A stretch of DNA of 64,000 nucleotides from Cladocopium goreaui (GCA_947184155.2 CAMXCT020006636.1:62001-126000); one strand, 5' to 3'. Counted from the first letter of the stretch, positions 23,736 to 36,390 are shown. A program made the numbers and translations. Notes: generated from the sequence alone by a model not told the origin.

Positions 23736-23955
23736 GTTGTTCCATATATGGGAGCCGTTCTAAAACCCATGCAAGACTTTTAGTATCCGAGTGTGGACCA
23801 TCAATTTTGAACACAATTTTGAACAGCCCCCAAATGAACCAGTGGAGAAACCAATGCGTGGCAAACAAGCCACAGCTGTTTTGAGTTTTCTTGATGTGAA
23901 AACCCAGGGTATGCAGGTTTTGATTTGTTTTGACCCATCATTGGCATTATGGCAT

Positions 23956-24064
23956 TTGGTTGGTGGTTTGGCTGGTTTGGAGCATTTTTTATTTTTCCGT
24001 ATATTGGGAATAATCATCCCAACTGATTAATATTTTTCAGAGGGGTAGGTACACCACCAACCAG
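23956..24064. mobile_element. Family B MITE
   Basis: TTGGTTGGTGGTTTGG at the left, TTTTTCAGAGGGGTAGG and CACCACCAACCAG at the right. The left arm contains a small internal duplication (GGTTTGGCTGGTTTGG). Confidence 0.7.
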
Positions 24065-24103
24065 ACTATTAATCACTATTAATCAACATTAATCACTATT
24101 AAC

Positions 24104-24152
24104 CAACTGACGAACTCATATTTTTCAGAGGGGTAGGTCAACCACCAACCAG
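24104..24152. mobile_element. Family B MITE, right half only
   Basis: CAACTGACGAACTCATATTT followed by TTCAGAGGGGTAGG and CAACCACCAACCAG. It lies 40 bp after a complete copy. Confidence 0.65.
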
Positions 24153-24191
24153 TAGCCACATAGAAAAACAAAAACCAAACGTCCCGCAAAG

Positions 24192-24262
24192 GTGAACGCC
24201 TTCCAGTGCCAGGTGGTGAAACGCGACCCCCAACCGCAATACCAAGAGATGGCGATGGGGAA
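24192..24262 (+). CDS. Candidate exon, unknown protein
   Basis: The acceptor CGCAAAG is followed by G. The frame reads VNAFQCQVVKRDPQPQYQ then EMAMG. There is no GT donor nearby. A GC donor (ATG/GCGATG) would fit dinoflagellate usage. Confidence 0.43.
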
Positions 24263-24607
24263 TGCTCCATTAAATGGCATCATAGGACATAGGATATAGG
24301 GGGGATATATCCTGTTGTCATGTTTGATTGCCGGAGGGTACATGGAAACATATGGAAACCAGAACAGGTCGGCCCTCACTTGGGCCGACCCAAAAGAGGA
24401 TCCGGGATCCAATTGGGACCCACCAACTTCTTTAGCGTTCGAAAATGGTATGAAATGTCCAAAAAAAAACAACAGATTCATCTCATCTCCGAATTTTCTC
24501 CAGGTATTCCCAAGTCAAGATATGTTAGATATGTTTTTTTTGGCATGGGGATGCCATGCACCCAAATATCAGGACACGCCTTTCTGGCTGATCCTTGCTG
24601 GCTGCAG

Positions 24608-24678
24608 GTTCCATTTTCTCGGACTTCATCAGGGTGTATCAAGAAGAGCGCCCTGTGGCCAAAATCCAATGTCATGTC
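24608..24678 (+). CDS. Candidate exon, unknown protein
   Basis: The acceptor GGCTGCAG is followed by G and the donor is GTTAAG at 24679. The frame reads SIFSDFIRVYQEERPVAK then IQCHV. Family unknown. Confidence 0.5.
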
Positions 24679-24866
24679 GTTAAGTTGTGGGCTTTGCCAA
24701 CCACAATAAACCAATCAAACAGTGATGAACTATGGATGTCCCGCGGAAGATATGTACATATATTATGGTTTACATTTTTTATATATACATAGAGCTATAC
24801 ATATATGTATATATGTGATATATATATACAAAAAGTATACAGATGCAACAAGTCAAAACAACAGCT

Positions 24867-24960
24867 TACCCTCAGGTAAACTCACATAGATAGGGAAAGG
24901 CTAGGGTTCCCCTAGGGAATAATCTACCAATGATGGATTTTCCATGTCTATACTTTGTTA
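24867..24960. mobile_element. Degenerate family A MITE
   Basis: TACCCTCAGGTAAACTCAC at the left. The right half is eroded. Weak match. Confidence 0.4.
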
Positions 24961-25045
24961 GTTGGCTGGGGACATCTAACTCACCATTCTTGAGGAATCT
25001 ATTGGGATGTTTGTTTTTGTAATGCATCACTGATGGTCCCGCCAG

Positions 25046-25131
25046 TGGCCCAGCGAGGCTACCGAAAGCGGCAGAGGGGACTTCGGGACAGGCTGAAGCG
25101 CAAGAACGTCCGCAAGTCTTTTGGATGCTGA
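25046..25131 (+). CDS. Possible terminal exon, very basic tail
   Basis: After GTCCCGCCAG one frame reads AQRGYRKRQRGLRDRLKR then KNVRKSFGC and a TGA at 25129-25131. Another frame (PARLPKAAEGTSGQAEAQ) is open too, so the basic reading is not proven. Confidence 0.36.
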
Positions 25132-25694
25132 GCTGAAAACCAGTTACAAATGGGATTACAAATGCTGTAACTATAAGGTTAAGATATCATTGTAAGCCAG
25201 TTGTTACTGTCATATGAGTCATATATATATATAATGGGGCTACACCAGTAAGAGGTCCCGTCATCCTCTCGGCAAATATCACACGACTTGCCGGAACAAA
25301 AAGCGCATTGATAGATGATTGTCCCAGCTAAAAACTTCATGTTAGTCTAGTTTTCTTGGAAAATTGTGTTTGTATGACAACTTTGTTGCTGTAGCATGCG
25401 TGCTTGCAAGACTGGTTGCAGGTTCCAGGTCATTGCGCACGAGGATTCATTGACTGCGTACATGTCATAGTCTCGAGGATTATGCGGAAGTTGTAACTAT
25501 CATGTGTCATTGAGTGTCTACCTATCCATCCATCTACCTACTAGATACATATTAGACTATTAGATATTCTACATATATATATATATATTCATCCTATTCC
25601 CCCAATTATTTAAACAACACCATTGTATGGTCCCATTTTCAAGTGTAAATCCTCTACATCCACCATGGTAACTCGTGTCTTGTCCAACGCCCAG

Positions 25695-25787
25695 GAACGC
25701 TGAACCGGGGTTACGAGGAACCAGAGGAGGAGTATGAAGCCGAGGCGCTTCATCGGGACCGAAAATGGCGGCGGTGGACCAAGCATC
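25695..25787 (+). CDS. Candidate exon, highly charged
   Basis: The acceptor ACGCCCAG is followed by G and the donor is C/GTATGA. It is the only open frame: TLNRGYEEPEEEYEAEAL then HRDRKWRRWTKHR. An acidic block is followed by a basic Trp-rich block. Family not recognised. Confidence 0.58.
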
Positions 25788-25942
25788 GTATGATTTGATG
25801 AACACCAACCATTGGTGGATCCTTTTTTATAGATATGTCATTATGTAATATAAGTGGTTGGGATATACAATCGTGCATCTGAATCCTCTCAACAAAACAA
25901 TCATTGATGAGTTGGGATATCTTAGTGCATTTAATATGTGGG

Positions 25943-26046
25943 TACCCTCTGGTAAACATACAAAAAACTATGGAAAATCACATTTTTGTAATGGGAAAAT
26001 ATATAAATAGCCATCTTTAATAGCTATGTTAAATTACCAGAGGGTA
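25943..26046. mobile_element. Family A MITE
   Basis: TACCCTCTGGTAAACATAC and AAATTACCAGAGGGTA termini, ACTATGGAAAATCACATTTT internally. Confidence 0.78.
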
Positions 26047-26164
26047 ATTCTGTCTTTATGGCTGGAGGTTTCTTATGTGGGAACTAGGGTCGTTATCACC
26101 AAGGCAGCATGGTCATGGCTGATGTAATCACTACGTGGCTTGGAAAATCGCCGAGTCATTGAGT

Positions 26165-26281
26165 TACCCTCTGGTAATTTGTGACATATGGAAAATGGAC
26201 CATGGAAATAGATGTTTTACCATGTTTTACCTCTGAAAGATGGTGATTTTCCACTTCGCTATGTAACAAATTACCAGAGGG
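26165..26281. mobile_element. Family A MITE variant
   Basis: TACCCTCTGGTAATTTGTGAC at the left mirrors ACAAATTACCAGAGGG at the right. The interior is diverged. Confidence 0.7.
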
Positions 26282-26938
26282 ATCCAGCACTTTCCACGTA
26301 TGCCATGTGCGAAATGGTTGGTTTAGTGGTAAATCCTACTAAAATGGATGATGAAATGGGGTACCCCCATTTCAGGAAACCTCCAGATGGTTTGATGGCA
26401 TCCTTTGTTTGATGATCCAGCATCTAGTTGTATCTCTAATAGTTGTATTGTAAGTAGCTTGGTGGGTTCTTTAGATATTTGTCGGTCCATGCATTTGTGC
26501 ACAAACCTGTGAAACCCTTTTATCCATGAACCGCCTTCTTCAGCCCGGATTTGTCCGCACTCTTGCAATCCCCAGCACGTTGCGTCGCATTTATCTTTTT
26601 ATCCAAATGATGGCATTTTCGAATCGTATGTGCGCATACAATAGCATACAATCACAATTGCCCGTAGAGAGGACATGATTCGGCCTAACCGTTGCAACCC
26701 CCAAAGTTGTTGCATGAAATCACGGATTTTGTTAGCCGAGAGATTAATTTCTCCCATGTTCATTGGAAACACGAACCAGGAAGAAGAGTTTAAAGATGAA
26801 TGGCGCGAAAAATCGATCTTGGAGGATTATTGGAAAGCCGAGAAGTTCCTTGGAGATTCTTATCGTTGGTAGATCCATGTAGATCCACTGAGTCACTGTG
26901 AATCGATCCAGGGGATATGGCGATCCATGCGATCCAAG

Positions 26939-27030
26939 GTATCACGAGCTTCATCAGAGGCTTCGAAAGGCGGAAGTTTCCCCTTGGGCACCCTTCGGGA
27001 AACAAATATGGCAATGGAGAAATCTATAGA
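26939..27030 (+). CDS. Weak candidate exon
   Basis: After an ATCCAAG acceptor two frames look protein-like (YHELHQRLRKAEVSPWAPF or ITSFIRGFERRKFPLGHP). A family A MITE starts at 27042. Frame and 3' end undecided. Confidence 0.3.
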
Positions 27031-27041
27031 TCATCCATGTT

Positions 27042-27145
27042 TACCCTCTGGTAAACTAACATAACTATGGAAAATCAACATGTTTAATGGGAAAACTCAC
27101 TATAAATGGTGATTTTCCATAGCTATGTTAGTTTACCAGAGGGTA
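27042..27145. mobile_element. Family A MITE, near-perfect palindrome
   Basis: TACCCTCTGGTAAACTAACA at the left is the exact reverse complement of the right end. CTATGGAAAATCAACAT and GGTGATTTTCCATAG arms give almost full self-complementarity. Best reference copy of the family. Confidence 0.82.
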
Positions 27146-27344
27146 ACCGATTTCGACCTTTGGGACCATCAGAAGGGCCTGGCTATGGAAGCAACAACAA
27201 AAAAAACATTTCAAAACTGGCAAGCCCTGGGAAACACTATCAGTATCATCACGATTTACACGTCGTCGTCGTCATCATCATCGTTGGTGTGGGAAGATGT
27301 TGGAATCAATACATCTTCAGTAGATCGGTAATTGTTTATCATCT

Positions 27345-27450
27345 TACACACACACACACGCACACACACACATATATGTATATATATATATACATATTGT
27401 GTATATATATACATATTGTGTATATATATATATAATGTATATATATATAT
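27345..27450. repeat. CA and TA microsatellites
   Basis: (CA)n at about 27345-27372 followed by interrupted (TA)n to about 27450. Confidence 0.8.
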
Positions 27451-28373
27451 ACAATGTAAATAGGATGACCATGTATATTTATATATATACTCCCCCTGGG
27501 TTGTGCAATCCAGATTGCCTAGTAGGCCTAGTTAAGATGAGCATGTAACCAATGTATCTAGTGACAGTATGTGAATATATTTGTGAATAGATTGCATGAC
27601 GATAAATCCCTAGTGCTCCTTACATACAATCTCGAAGGTGTTTGGACCCCAAATTCTCGAATGAAAAACCTTCTGGTAACTAAACAAATAGCCATGGAAC
27701 ATGCTCCACATGTAACATGGTTTCCCCAGCTATAAACTCCCATTTATATACGGAGAATTTTCATGAATTTTCCATATAATTCCATATATATTTATAAGTA
27801 CAGTATGTGTAAAATAACCAAAGGGTAAAACATGGTATTCCCATTTTATCACATGATATTCCATTACATTCCCATTACATTCACATTATGGTTCATTTAT
27901 GGTCATTTATGTTCATTTATATTCCCATTTTATTCCATAGCTATGTTGAATAACTAGAGGGTACTTCCTATATCCACATGTTTCTTGATTCAATCCGGAG
28001 AAATCTTGCCATTAAAAAACCGTATGAATTCTAATTCCATGGTAAGAGTACCTCCATATCAGGATTGTTTTCCATTTGTGTCCCATAGTTCCCTATGACT
28101 TTCCTATGTTCTTCACAATAAGGCCTTTATCTAGCAATACCCGGAGGGTAATCTCAGATCACATCACCGAAAAAAAATCACCATGGAAAATCCCATTCTA
28201 CCTCCATTTTTCATAGCTATATTCCCATCAATCCCAACTTTCAAATCACAGTAAACAGATAAATCATCAGAATTCCTGTGGTAATTCCCATATTCCCATG
28301 ATCTTCCCATAGGTTTTTCCAGCTTTCCCCATGACTTTCCTATGGATTTTCTCGCGGCCCGCGGCCCGTCCAG

Positions 28374-28470
28374 GACTTGCCAGAGCGCGAGCAGCTGGCA
28401 GCGGAGCGCACGGATCGCGTGGCAGATGTCTTGCGGAGCGCCTTCTGTGCCCCCGAAATCATGGAGAAAA
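28374..28470 (+). CDS. Candidate exon, helical protein
   Basis: The acceptor GGCCCGTCCAG is followed by G and the donor is A/GTCTGG. The frame reads DLPEREQLAAERTDRVA then DVLRSAFCAPEIMEK. Strong GC contrast to the flanks. Family unknown. Confidence 0.58.
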
Positions 28471-28500
28471 GTCTGGGAAAATTGTGGACGAAATGGATGA

Positions 28501-28556
28501 CTGGTTGGTGGTTTGGAACATGAATTTGATGACTTTCCCATCATATTGGGCTGGTT
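28501..28556. mobile_element. Family B MITE, left half
   Basis: CTGGTTGGTGGTTTGGAAC, then GACTTTCCCATCATATTGGG. The right arm is lost. Confidence 0.6.
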
Positions 28557-28610
28557 AATCTATGGTTAATCTATGGTTAATAATGCTTAATAATTGGAAT
28601 GACAATATAT

Positions 28611-28734
28611 CTGGTTGGTGGTGACTGGAACCATGGAATTTGATGATTTTTCCCATCATATTGGGAATGGAATAATCATCCCAACATATCCCAACTGACT
28701 CATTTTTTTTGAGAGGGGTTGAAACCACCAACCA
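28611..28734. mobile_element. Family B MITE
   Basis: CTGGTTGGTGGTGACTGGAAC and GGTTGAAACCACCAACCAG termini. Confidence 0.74.
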
Positions 28735-28894
28735 GATGGTTTTATAGGGGCTTCGGTTTATTTACGATAGTTTTATAAAGGGTTCGAATTATGTAATATA
28801 TACTCCCATAAGAAGCCCAATATGGGAAGATGATGGGAATGGGAGACCAGTCATTGGGGGTCGGGGATCATAAATTCCATGGACACTGAACCAG

Positions 28895-28995
28895 ACCCGG
28901 CTGCTGTTCGATGCTGGGTTTGCCACACTAGTTTGATTGGAAAAAAACCGGTTGCTGGAGGCGAATATCACACACATTGGTGCAGATATTGGTAA
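28895..28995 (+). CDS. Weak possible terminal exon
   Basis: The frame reads PAAVRCWVCHTSLIGKK then PVAGGEYHTHWCRYW and TAA. A CxxC...HxxWC arrangement could bind a metal, but composition alone is thin evidence. Confidence 0.22.
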
Positions 28996-31162
28996 AACGC
29001 TGGTTCATGAGGTATTATTCTATTAGTTTGCATGCCAGAGCTTAAAACATAGCCTGAACTTTGGACGCTTGCGCTGCTTCAATCTTCAACGCCTAAATTT
29101 GATCTTCAGGTTTACATGAAACGGACTATCGTATGGTACAATATCTTTGGATGTGGTAAGGATGGGGGTGCTATCGTTTCCACCCCATAGTTGTTCTTCA
29201 TTTTTTGCTGGTTTTTGCTTTTTATTTGGGCGCAAAAGTTGTTTATCATCGGTAGGAACAGCCCTGGGAATTGCGAAATATATTGTGAACATATGAGAAC
29301 AGAGAGGGTGTATTCACCTCCATTGATTTAGGTGTAGAAAAATGCAGGAACTGATCATTTGGGTTTCGGATTTTTTTCAATGTTGGTGGCATCCAGAAAA
29401 GCAAGAGTTGGAATCCAAATATAATTACCAAAAATAGAAATTAATCCAGAAAAAACAAGTTGTAATCTAGAAAATTCAAAGCTATGTTCCCTATCCATCC
29501 TAAATTTAATCCGATCTTTGGGCTTACTTCAGGAGTGTAGTATTAGGGTGTTGGATGATGGATGAATATTGGCTGCACACACACACCCTGCCGCCGAGGC
29601 AAAGAGTATGCCGACCAACATCGCCCGGTGCTCACGCACGAATCTTGCTAAGTCAGTTTTACACCCCTTTGGCAATAGAAACTCCGCAGTCTGGAATGGT
29701 TTCCCATCAAAGGATGTTTTGTGCTGTGTTATTAAACAGGGGTTGGTAACTGTCCCATTTTGGGAATATTGGACATCACCTTATAGTAGCCATTATAGAC
29801 CATATACCTAATGGTTGGGTGATGTTCAATGGGGACATTTAATGACCCACATATTACCCATGTTATGTTTTTCGCGGTTGCGAATGACCTGTCAACGTTT
29901 TTGTTACTCGTAGCTGCATCGATGCAGGGAGCCTGGGCCCTGTGAATGGGACAGTGACCAGTGTGTGCCAGTAGTGTATTGAAGTGGGTCCGTGCTTGGG
30001 AAAATCTTAGAGTCTTAGATCTTTATACTCAACCAAAAGATTGAAATGCCAACTTGTGTTGCACATGGATCCAGTGTCAAGGGCCTGTAATCCAGGCAGG
30101 ATGAAGCCAAGCCTCCGAGGAATTGGCAGATTACGAGAATCCCTACATGCTGAAGAGGAGTTGGGGGGCCAGTTTCTCTAGAGACAACACCTTGAGCAAT
30201 CTCTAGTTGACCCCTGGTTGGTATTTGGATAGGGCCATACGAACTGGATCTAACTGGTTTCAAGATGTTTCAAACTTTGGCTTGTACTGCACTGAGGGGA
30301 CCCCTGTCAGTCAGTGATGAGAGACAGTTTTTGAGCAATGGCCATGTCAGGAACCGATTTATTGGATGTACCTACCATCTGTAATGTAAGGGATAAATTT
30401 CAGGAAATATCCCCAGAAAATGTGGCCAGAAATATGGTAGATTGTGGTGCAGTACCTCCATGTTAGCCTCCTGAAAATTCGATTGTCCATTGTGTTGGTA
30501 CTTGCCCAGGACTAAAGACACGTCCTGCGTTTGCGAATTGGGAGATCATAACTTTATAACGGGCATATAGCAGCCCATAGATATAAAAGTGGGAAAGCTG
30601 GGGAAATGAAGCACACCTTATAACATCTTATAACATCCTGGGTCACTGTTCCACTGTGTGGGGTTGCTATAACATGAATATCAAACTTTCAGTGTATAAG
30701 AGTGGATGTTTAAGGTTGTTATAATATTCCAATGGGTATGAGAATGGGCAATGTCACCCCCGGTTTATCAATTGGTGGAACCAAGTTATTTAAACGCGAT
30801 GTTTCCGATGTTGCCCTACTTTTCGGATCCCCCTACAGTCTTACTTGGCAGCCATAATTTCCTCATGGGTCACCAACTTAGCTGCAACTTTAGGTCAACT
30901 ATAATAATAAATTGCTTTCAAGTCACCTAGCTAAATCTGGGTGAATTAGTGACCTCACTGTGACCGAACCCTGGAATCATGCTTAGAATTCGGGCAATTA
31001 CCCAATATGCCGCCATATGCCGCCTTATTTCAGGTTAATGAATTACTATAATTTACCCAGATTTATGTTAGCTTGGTTGATTTATCCAGGAATCCCATGG
31101 GAAACTTCTCCCATTGTTTCCCCGAGATGTTGGTGACATCCCCATGGGAAAGACGGGGCCAG
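28996..31162. other. Long non-coding stretch
   Basis: No exon or element recognised in about 2.2 kb. Short open frames near 29555-29811 have no supporting splice signals. Probably intron. Confidence 0.45.
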
Positions 31163-31267
31163 GAGCGCCATGGAACGCCTGCTGCACGAGCGCTGCGTGC
31201 GGAATCAGCTGGATGAGCGCGTGATGCCGCGCCTGTTGGATCAGCATCCGGAGACTGGCTTTGAACG
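31163..31267 (+). CDS. Candidate exon, helical protein
   Basis: The acceptor GGGGCCAG is followed by G and the donor is CG/GTGGGA. The frame reads AMERLLHERCVRNQLDE then RVMPRLLDQHPETGFE. Very GC-rich in an AT-rich context. Family unknown. Confidence 0.58.
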
Positions 31268-31369
31268 GTGGGAATACGGTGGGATTTTCCAGCGAAATCC
31301 CCAGGTAACTCTTGGTATAACTATTCATCATTTACTAACTATGGGTATAACTATATGATGGGTATAACA

Positions 31370-31980
31370 AACTATGGGTATAAGTATTATGGGTAATTAT
31401 GAAACACTGTAAATTTCACTGGCCCGTCTACCGTATCATGGCAATATTAAATATATAATCCCATGAAATTTGGCATTATTATTTGTATTATTCATAGTGT
31501 TATATTTACATATGTATGCAGTTATAACCACAACAGAAAACTACTAGTTATATATATATAGCTATAAATATACGTATAATTGTTCAACCTTTATTTGTAT
31601 ACATATGTATATATATATGTATATCTATCTCTCTCCCCTATTGTATTGTATATTTATATATATATAACCTACTAACTATATAAAACTATTTATTATATAT
31701 ATATATTGCTCATGAGTTATGTTTCATGTCTACCATAATTGACCTTTCAGCCATTGAACCATGAATTTTGTTTGATCATCCCATTTTGGGGACTAGTCAT
31801 CACAGAGCTAACCACTAGTATAGTATATATGAGATGTATGAATAATTTAGTTTTTATACATCCCATATCTATACCATTACCACATATTACCATTCTATGA
31901 ATATGTATATTTAATATAAATAATAATAAATTATCTATATATATCATATATCTATATATATATATTTGTTTTCATGATCA
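31370..31980. other. AT-rich intron filler
   Basis: Multiple ATATAT tracts (for example 31548-31562, 31600-31625, 31955-31968). Nothing coding seen. Confidence 0.5.
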
Positions 31981-32016
31981 TTACAAACCACCCAGCTACG
32001 CCCTTGCGGCTCCCAG

Positions 32017-32140
32017 GAATTAGTGAAGCTCCGGCGCCAGGCCGCTCTGCCTCCGGAGACGCTGGAGCCGCTGGCGGCCTTCCGCGGGGACGTGCGCTGG
32101 CACTTCGACGCGCGCGAACGGCTGGAGCAGAAACTCCAAG
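32017..32140 (+). CDS. Exon of a phase-compatible pair, unknown protein
   Basis: The acceptor GCTCCCAG is followed by G and the donor is AAG/GTGGGG. The frame reads ELVKLRRQAALPPETLEP, LAAFRGDVRWHFDARE, RLEQKLQ. It ends with one nucleotide of a Gly codon completed by the next exon at 32991. Confidence 0.63.
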
Positions 32141-32870
32141 GTGGGGCTCCCTTTAAGGGGCGGGGGGGGGTTGAGAAGTTGCTGATATTAAGGAAGGTTA
32201 TAATATGTTATAATATATTGTTAGGCATAGTGTTATTATATGTTATTATATATGATTTAATGGTATTTCAGTTGAAGATGTTTGAAGATAGCTATAGATA
32301 TACAGTAATTATGTTGGTATTTTGTTTTGAGATGTGTTTTCACCATGAAACATCGAGATTTGACATCGTCAACATGTAGATTTGGGCAACAGTGGATGTC
32401 AACTGATTTCACCACCTGACATCCAAAACACCCATGAGAACTTACGTATCACAAATAGACAGATAGACACACAGACAGACACACAGACAGATAGATAGAT
32501 AGCTAGATAGATACATATATATATGTATATATATATTTAAAAAAAAAACACACTCAAACACTGTATAGTAAATGTTGATCAATAATGGTTGAAACCAGAT
32601 TTGGCCGGAAACACATCGCATTCGTTTGTTTATGTTTTGTTTTCTTGAGCCATGGCCGAATGTTGTTCTTTAAGTGATTTATCTAATTGTTTTCACGTCT
32701 GAGTCTGAGGCATAGATTGGTATAACCATGTATAGTATACTGCATAGCCAATGAAGTTGGGGTCTGGAACCATCAACCAACATGCGTAGGACTCGAAATC
32801 GTCAGATGTCGCAGGCCAACCAAGTTGTGATGTTCAGAGTTCCGCTTTTTGGGATGATGAACCTATACCT

Positions 32871-32974
32871 TACCCTCTGGTAAACTAACATAACTACGGA
32901 AAATCACCATTTTTTATGGGAAAACTCACTATAAATGGCAATTTTCAATAGCTATGTTAAATTACCGGAGGGTA
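32871..32974. mobile_element. Family A MITE next to a splice acceptor
   Basis: TACCCTCTGGTAAACTAACA and AAATTACCGGAGGGTA termini. It ends 16 bp before the exon at 32991, so the acceptor CTGCTCCAG directly follows the element. Confidence 0.78.
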
Positions 32975-32990
32975 CTACCAGCTGCTCCAG

Positions 32991-33109
32991 GAGTGGATCA
33001 GGTGCTTCAAGTGATAGTGGAGAACGAGAATGCGAATGTGGATCAACTGCGTGCCGCACTGCCGGAGAAACGGGCCGCTCCCTGGCCCAATGTTGGGTTC
33101 CGGGAGCTG
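32991..33109 (+). CDS. Second exon of the pair
   Basis: The phase matches exon 32017-32140 (split Gly). The frame reads VDQVLQVIVENENANVDQ then LRAALPEKRAAPWPN and, if the later donor is used, VGFREL. GT donors exist at 33092 and 33110. Family unknown. Confidence 0.6.
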
Positions 33110-33339
33110 GTTGGATGGGTTTGGGATGGATTTACCATCAACATTCAGGCTGCTAAAATTGCGTGGTTGAATTTGGAAAACCAATTGAATACCCCAGAAC
33201 GCTTGGATGGTTTTTGGCGTAATTGGGACTCTTGGTATCTCTCTTACAAGGGGTTTTTGGGGAGTCACACTCTGCCAATTGCCCAAACTGTCAGTTGGCC
33301 ATTGCCATTTCTGATCTCTTAATGCCTGGTAGTGTTTCG

Positions 33340-33510
33340 GGGTATTTTACACATATATATATATATATTATATAGCATAATCATAAGACACGTACCCACA
33401 CACATAAATAAATAAATAAATATATACATATATATATAAAAATATCATAATCATAAGACACACACATATATATATATTATGATATTACTATTTTTATATA
33501 TACATCCACT
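33340..33510. repeat. AT microsatellites with a duplicated ATCATAATCATAAGACAC segment
   Basis: Several (AT)n and (AAAT)n tracts; the CATAATCATAAGACAC motif occurs twice about 70 bp apart. Confidence 0.7.
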
Positions 33511-34239
33511 TTTACAGAAAATGACACATCAAGAAACGGGCCTGTTTAACAAACCATGAATGAATTAAACCATGAGAAAGGCATGTTTCCCCATGAAAAA
33601 TTGTTTGTTTTTTTTTGTGAAATCTTGGCCAGGAAAATCCTCCAGAGAATCAACTGGAGGGCGTAAGGCATCCCTGGCGAAACCACTTGGGACCGGGGGA
33701 CGGTGGCCTTTGAGCTGAGAAAGTTTTTTTTTTTGTGGAAAAAAACGATGGAGAGAACCGTAGTTTCTTAGAAGGTAGTTGGTGGTTTGGAACATCTATG
33801 GGAAAACCATGGGAAAACCTATGGAATGTCTATTAAATATCTATTAATGTAGTTCAAGATTGTTTAGAAATAACTATTTCCATTCAAGATAGTTTCATAT
33901 TTTTGGAAAAAGCCATGCGTGAATGGAAGATATGGAAATCATACTTGTATAAACGTTGGCCTGGCATGGGCCAAGAAAGAATTGCGAGAAGTCAGTTCTC
34001 GCGGACAAATGTTGATATGGAACCGGAAAAAAATCACCACTCAACACGATAAAGGAACTCGTAGATGAACATAAATGAAGCCCTGCAAGTTCACTGATGT
34101 TTTCCGTGCTTGAACACATCTTGAGCACTAGAACATCTAGAACCTCATAAAAGTCACATGACACAACCGTGTCATGTGCGTTTATATTCTAATTTGAAAA
34201 GTCACCCCGTGTCCTCCGCACGGGTTGCACCAAGTGCAG

Positions 34240-34334
34240 GATTTGAATCGGCGGTGCCTCGTGGGGTGGCTGGTGGCACCAAGCTTCTCGACCCAGAAGG
34301 GGCTGATCTGAGTTTTCGCTGGGCATTTTGTGGT
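34240..34334 (+). CDS. Weak candidate exon
   Basis: After CAAGTGCAG, one frame reads FESAVPRGVAGGTKLLDP then EGADLSFRWAFCGCK. A shorter frame is also open. Phase to the neighbours undecided. Confidence 0.34.
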
Positions 34335-34768
34335 TGCAAGTTCTTGTGTTTAGCGGGTTGTCACTATAAGATTGACTGATCTTGTTTGGGGGTTCCTAGA
34401 ATGGGGTAGAAAAGGCCTATAAGAGAGGTAGATGCCTTTTGTTGTGTCAGATGTGTCAGCGGTCCTAGAATGGGGTGTGCCCCCAACTCATGGAAGCAAG
34501 AACATCGGATACAATTTGGGACTTCATTAAACATATTTAAATAATTAAACTTCATTGGATCCAATTCCGTGGGTATTGCAAGCTCCAAGTTAAGTTTGAA
34601 AAGCCCCATCCTACTCCAAGATAGTAATGGTTATATTCCATCAGGGGAAAGTTATCTATCCATGTTATGCTTATGTTCCTATTAGTACCTACAAAAACTG
34701 CTATGTTGACCGTCACTTTTTCTGCATCTTTTCTGGACTAACAGTCCCATCACCTAAGAATCTCCAAG

Positions 34769-34895
34769 GTTTGGCCAGCCAGAGCCAGAGCTTGCCACGC
34801 AGTTGGCCAAGATGCGCTATCCAACACTGCAGCGGGTGGCGCACACCCTGCCGAAGGATCCCAAGTACCGTGCGCATGTGGTGCGCTCCATTCGG
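34769..34895 (+). CDS. Candidate exon, basic protein
   Basis: The acceptor TCTCCAAG is followed by G and the donor is CGG/GTCGCT. The frame reads FGQPEPELATQLAKMRY then PTLQRVAHTLPKDPKYR and AHVVRSIR. The pattern resembles small mitochondrial or ribosome-associated proteins but no family can be named. Confidence 0.55.
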
Positions 34896-35876
34896 GTCGC
34901 TGGCACTTAAAGGGTCAGGAAAGGTGACTTCAAATTTGGTGGTTTGTTTGAACGTTTAGGGACCCTTAAATACCTTGGATTAGCATGGGTTATCATAGAT
35001 TATCCTGTTTTTTTTTCATGATCACATTGCAAATTCATATGATTTTCTGATTTTTCTGGGTATCCTCCATTTTCAGATGCATTCAGATGCTCAGAGTTTG
35101 GTTTTGGATTTAACCAACAACAACATTCTACTTGTGGTTTACTGTAGGGGAGTTAGTCGGAGGCAACGAAAGGTGGCCGTTGTGTAACGGCATTATCAAA
35201 ATATATCAAAAATATTATCATACACAGTAAGTTATAGACATCGAGGTTATGAATATAATATAATATATATATATATACATAACTTATTGTCAAGGGGAGA
35301 TATTCTCAAGGTATTACTACATATACAATTGAGCCTATATATAATAGTTATAATATGACCTATATTGTAGGCTTCTTAAGGCCCCAACATTGTTGAAGGG
35401 GTTCTCATTGGGGGTACACCGTCCGATCTCCAACGGACGATGTGCTAAGCTAAGGTGTTGGAACGCTCCAAAGACTGGGATTTCCAATCGAAATTGGACG
35501 CCATCAACCGACTCTGGGATTTTAGATGATTTTAGGACGTTGAAATGTGGCTGCCCTAGGGCGATGCCTAGGCAACGAAGGTCTGAATTCCAGTTATTTC
35601 AGGCAACATCACTCCAAATATGGCCTGAATATAGATGCTGCACTGCTAAAGTATATAATTGTATATATATATATACCTCCACCTTAGGATCTCTTAGGTA
35701 CACAGTAATTCAACACTATAATATATACCTCCAAAAAAAAAGTAAGGAAAATCTCAGCTGGAACCGCTGATCTGGCTTGAGGCAAAGCCACATTTTTTTG
35801 CAGATTTGTCTGTACTTCAATCTATTGACAAGGGACTTCACACCCCGAAATACGCTTGTTGATGTCTATACCACCA

Positions 35877-35935
35877 GCAGCAGCAGCATCATCATCATCG
35901 TCGTCGTCGTCGTCATCATCATCATCATCATCATC
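35877..35935. repeat. Trinucleotide repeat (AGC, ATC, GTC)
   Basis: CAGCAGCAGCATCATCATC, then GTCGTCGTCGTCGTC and ATC units. Confidence 0.85.
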
Positions 35936-36256
35936 GGCTTTTCTCATGACAATCAATACTAGGATTGACGGCCCAAGTGTATGATTGACACTGCAGTCAT
36001 CACAATTGTAATTTTAAGAGTGGCTTGCAGGTTTACCCCAATATTTGAAGGTAGAATATATGGTTTCCAGTGAAGATACTCCCTGAAACGCATTCATTCA
36101 ATGTTACTTAGTTTATATATACAACAGTATCCACACTATAAGTTATAACTTTATCTAGATTATAGATGATTATATCATATACGTACCTGCCCATAAGATT
36201 ACCGGGTTTTATCCCCATGTAGATCCCTTTGAACATTTTGACCCGTGGTCACTAAG

Positions 36257-36390
36257 GTATGAAGGAAATCTATGACACCATGAAAGACAGCCAGGAATAC
36301 ATGTCCGGACTGGACGAAAAGCTGGTTGTCAACCGAGTGCCCAGCCACATCAAGCGCAAATACGCCAAAGATCCCTGGGCTGATGGATGA
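36257..36390 (+). CDS. Candidate exon, charged protein
   Basis: The acceptor CACTAAG is followed by G. The frame reads MKEIYDTMKDSQEYMSG, LDEKLVVNRVPSHIKR, KYAKDPWADG and then TGA at 36388-36390. It is either a terminal exon or it ends at a GC donor (TGG/GCTGAT). Confidence 0.53.

Noticed and set aside
25695..25787. DysF/ferlin assignment for the HRDRKWRRWTKHR exon
   Set aside because: Only a Trp/Arg-rich stretch in common; no other ferlin blocks were recognised in neighbouring exons.
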